Shown here in pieces: positions 61,313 through 64,000 of a DNA stretch of 64,000 nucleotides. Every line of letters begins with the position of its first letter. Position 1 is the first letter of the stretch. Source of the DNA: Paulownia fortunei (Eukaryota; Streptophyta; Magnoliopsida; Lamiales; Paulowniaceae). The translations under genes and the position numbers were made by a program. The notes beneath the pieces were generated by a model. That model had not been told where the DNA came from. It made no database searches and saw nothing but the letters and a program-made list of their open reading frames with translations. The stretch covers positions 103,281 to 167,280 of the forward strand of contig JAGSPU010000374.1 of NCBI GenBank assembly GCA_019321725.1, in the 5' to 3' direction.

Positions 61313-64000
61313 ATTGTATATCATAGAACACTTAATACGAGAGAGAGTAGCGAAGAGGTTGGGGTGGCCTATTTTTGTATTGTAAAATTTTTAGTAGCAA
61401 AAGTTTGGACTTTTTTATTTTACATCATAAAATACATAATCTAAAAGAGAGATCAGCGAAAGGGTGGGATGGCATGACTATTTTATGGTGAACATTCTAT
61501 TGCCAAAATTTGGGTTTCTTTATTCTATATCTTATAAAAGAAAACTCATCAGAGATGTTAATGGAGGGTGGAGGTGAAAATTTGAGTTGCAGAAATTGGG
61601 GTTTTTTAGATTTTGCGTCTGAAAATATAGAAACAACAGAGAGTAGCGAGGGTCGAGAGAGGCCTGGTGTTTTATATGTTAAAACATTCATAGTAAAAAC
61701 TTGGGTTTTTTGGATTATGCATCTTAAAGTGCAAAACACTAGAGGAATATTAGTGAGCTGGTGGGGTGAAAATATTTTTAGCAAAAATTAGGGTTTATTA
61801 GATTTTACATCCTTAAACACAGGACAAATGGTCGACACTAATGAGATGGCAGTAGAAGCCTTGGATTTGTACTATTAAAATTTTATTAGCAAAAATTAGG
61901 GGTTTTACTATTATATAACACAGAACACTTAACACAAGAGAGAGTAGCGAAGGGGTGGGGGTGGCCTTTTTTTGTGTTGTGAAATTTTCAGTAGCAAAAG
62001 TCAGGGCTTTTGATTTTACATCATAAAATACATAATCTAAGAGAGAGAGTAGCGAAATGGTGGGGATGGCATGGCGATTTTATGGTGAAATGTTCTCTAG
62101 CCAAAATTTAGATTTTCTTTATTCTATATCTTATAACAAAAAACACATCAGAGATGTTAGTGGGAGGGTGGAGGTGAAAATTTGAATTGCAGAAATTGGG
62201 GTTTGTTAGATTTTATGTCTGCAAATACAGAAACAACAGAGAGTAGCGAGCCACGAGGTGGCCTAGTGTTTTTTGTGTTAAAACTTTCGGAAAAAATCTA
62301 GGGTTATTTGGATTATGCATCATAATGTACAAAACACTACAGGAATATTTGCGAGCTGGTGGAGTGAAAATACTTTTAGCAAAAACTAGGGTTTATTAGA
62401 TTTTACATCCTTAAATAAAGAACAAATGTTCGACACTAATGAGATGACAGTAGAAACCTTAGATTTGTACTATTAAAATTTTATTAGCAAAAATTAGGAT
62501 TTTTAGTATTGTATATCATAGAACACTTAATACGAGGGAGAGTAGCGAAGAGGTTGGGGTGGCCTATTTTTGTATTGTAAAATTTTCAGTAGCAAAAAGT
62601 TTGGACTTTTTTATTTTACATCATAAAATACATACTCTAAAAGAGAGAGTAGCGAAAGGTGGGGATGGCATGACGATTTTATGGTGAAAACATTCTATTG
62701 CCAAAATTTGGGTTTTCTTTATTCTATATCATATAAAAGAAAACTCATCAGAGATGTTAATGGGAGGGTGGGGTGAAAATTTGAGTTGCAGAAATTGGGG
62801 TTTTTTAGATTTTGCGTCTGAAAATATAGAAACAACAGAGAGTAGCGAGGTCGAGAGAGGCCTGGTGTTTATATGTTAAAACATTCATAGTAAAAACTTG
62901 GGTTTTTTGGATTATGCATCTTAAAGTGCAAAACACTAGAGGAATATTAGTGAGCTGGTGGGGTGAAAATTTTTTGCAAAAATTAGGGTTTATTAGATTT
63001 TACATCCTTAAACACAGGACAAATGCTCGACACTAATGAGATGACAGTAGAAGCCTTGGATTTGTACTATTAAAATTTTATTAGCAAAAATTAGGAGTTT
63101 TACTATTGTATAACACAGAACACTTAACACAAGAGAGAGTAGCGAAGGGGTGGGGGTGGCCTTTTTTTGTGTTGTGAAATTTTCAGTAGCAAAAGTCAGG
63201 GCTTTTGATTTTACATCATAAAATACATAATCTAAGAGAGAGAGTAGCGAAATGGTGGGGATGGCATGGCGATTTTATGGTGAAATGTTCTCTAGCCAAA
63301 ATTTAGATTTTCTTTATTCTATATCTTATAACAAAAAACACATCAGAGATGTTAGTGGGAGGGTGGAGGTGAAAATTTGAATTGCAGAAATTGGGGTTTG
63401 TTAGATTTTATGTCTGAAAATACAGAAACAACAGAGAGTAGCGAGCCACGAGGGTGGCCTGGTGTTTTTTGTGTTAAAACTTTCGGAAAAAATCTAGGGT
63501 TATTTGGATTATGCATCATAATGTACAAAACACTAGGGGAATATTTGCGAGCTGGTGGAGTGAAAATACTTTTTAGCAAAAACTAGGGTTTATTAGATTT
63601 TACATCCTTAAATAAAGAACAAATGTTCGACACTAATGAGATGACAGTAGAAACCTTAGATTTGTACTATTAAAATTTTATTAGCAAAAATTAGGATTTT
63701 TAGTATTGTATATCATAGAACACTTAATACGAGAGAGAGTAGCGAAGAGGTTGGGGTGGCCTATTTTTGTATTGTAAAATTTTCAGTAGCAAAAGTTTGG
63801 ACTTTTTTATTTGACATCATAAAATACATACTCTAAAAGAGAGAGTAGCGAAGGGTGGGGATGGCATGACGATTTTATGGTGAAATATTCTATGCCAAAA
63901 TTTGGGTTTTCTTTATTCTATATCATATAAAAGAAAACTCATCAGAGATGTTAATGGGAGGGTGGAGGTGAAAAATTTGAGTTGCAGAAATTGGGTTTTT
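61313..64000 (-). repeat. 1,196 bp dimeric higher-order repeat, inverted
   Basis: Two monomer types alternate. One has GAAGAGGTTGGGGTGGCC (near 61352, 62547 and 63744); the other has GAAGGGGTGGGGGTGGCC (near 61948 and 63144). Copies of the same type lie ~1,196 bp apart and are nearly identical. This gives two dimers and the start of a third within the window. It is a separate HOR expansion from those in the forward array. Confidence 0.88.

Larger units (their letters stand above)
59517..64000 (-). repeat. 597 bp satellite array, inverted orientation
   Basis: About 7.5 monomers read as the reverse complement of the forward array. The landmark GTATATCATAGAACACTTA or a close variant recurs near 59525, 60124, 60721, 61318, 61915, 62513, 63110 and 63710, at 596-601 bp spacing. 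The order along + is E', D', C', B', A', F'. Monomers here carry private variants not seen in the forward block next to the joint (for example TTTTTGTGTTAAAACTTTCGG in B'). They continue to the window edge with no further strand change. Confidence 0.96.

Noticed and set aside
3783..64000. tRNA, rRNA or other structured RNA genes, including an rDNA spacer
   Set aside because: No cloverleaf candidates, A/B boxes in register or rRNA-like segments were recognised on either strand, and the whole stretch is explained by satellite monomers.

Overview
The whole window is satellite DNA. I see no protein-coding gene, RNA gene, transposon or CRISPR array. Two unrelated tandem-repeat families are present. 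The setting is eukaryotic heterochromatin such as a centromeric, pericentromeric or knob-like block. A land plant is the most natural guess, because both families carry AAACCCTAA or AAACCCTAAA, which matches the Arabidopsis-type telomere repeat (TTTAGGG)n. That is weak evidence, and I cannot name the species or assign a known satellite name.

Region 1 (1-3780) is a very AT-rich satellite with a higher-order repeat (HOR) of about 1,240 bp. Each HOR is built from six divergent subunits that begin near a box like CACATACACCATT. There are two full units, one unit lacking its last ~248 bp subunit, and one truncated unit at the border.

Region 2 (3783 to about 59516) is a second satellite with a basic monomer of about 597 bp, all in one orientation (called +). 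The monomer is itself six related subrepeats, A to F, of about 88, 103, 87, 108, 104 and 106 bp. Along the array the monomers are organised differently block by block: divergent single monomers (3783-7872); an 11-monomer HOR of 6,572 bp present 2.2 times (7873-22498); a degenerate stretch full of one-base losses (22499-25239); worn three-monomer units (25240-28100); a very homogeneous array of 1,675 bp HORs (28101-44011) made of three monomers minus one F, i.e. 17 subrepeats; longer five- and four-monomer relatives (44012-49169); single monomers (49170 to about 51400); and a shuffled mix of three monomer classes (about 51400-59516).

Region 3 (59517-64000) is the same 597 bp satellite in the opposite orientation, joined at one breakpoint with about 6 bp of microhomology. 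It holds three similar monomers and then a 1,196 bp dimeric HOR.

Nothing here acts as a gene network. The content is a layered record of satellite evolution: subrepeat amplification, monomer amplification, several independent HOR expansions, unit-by-unit spread of small variants, subrepeat loss by unequal exchange, and inversion. The short open frames follow the repeat period, often need GTG starts, and open or close with one-base indels, so I treat all of them as chance.
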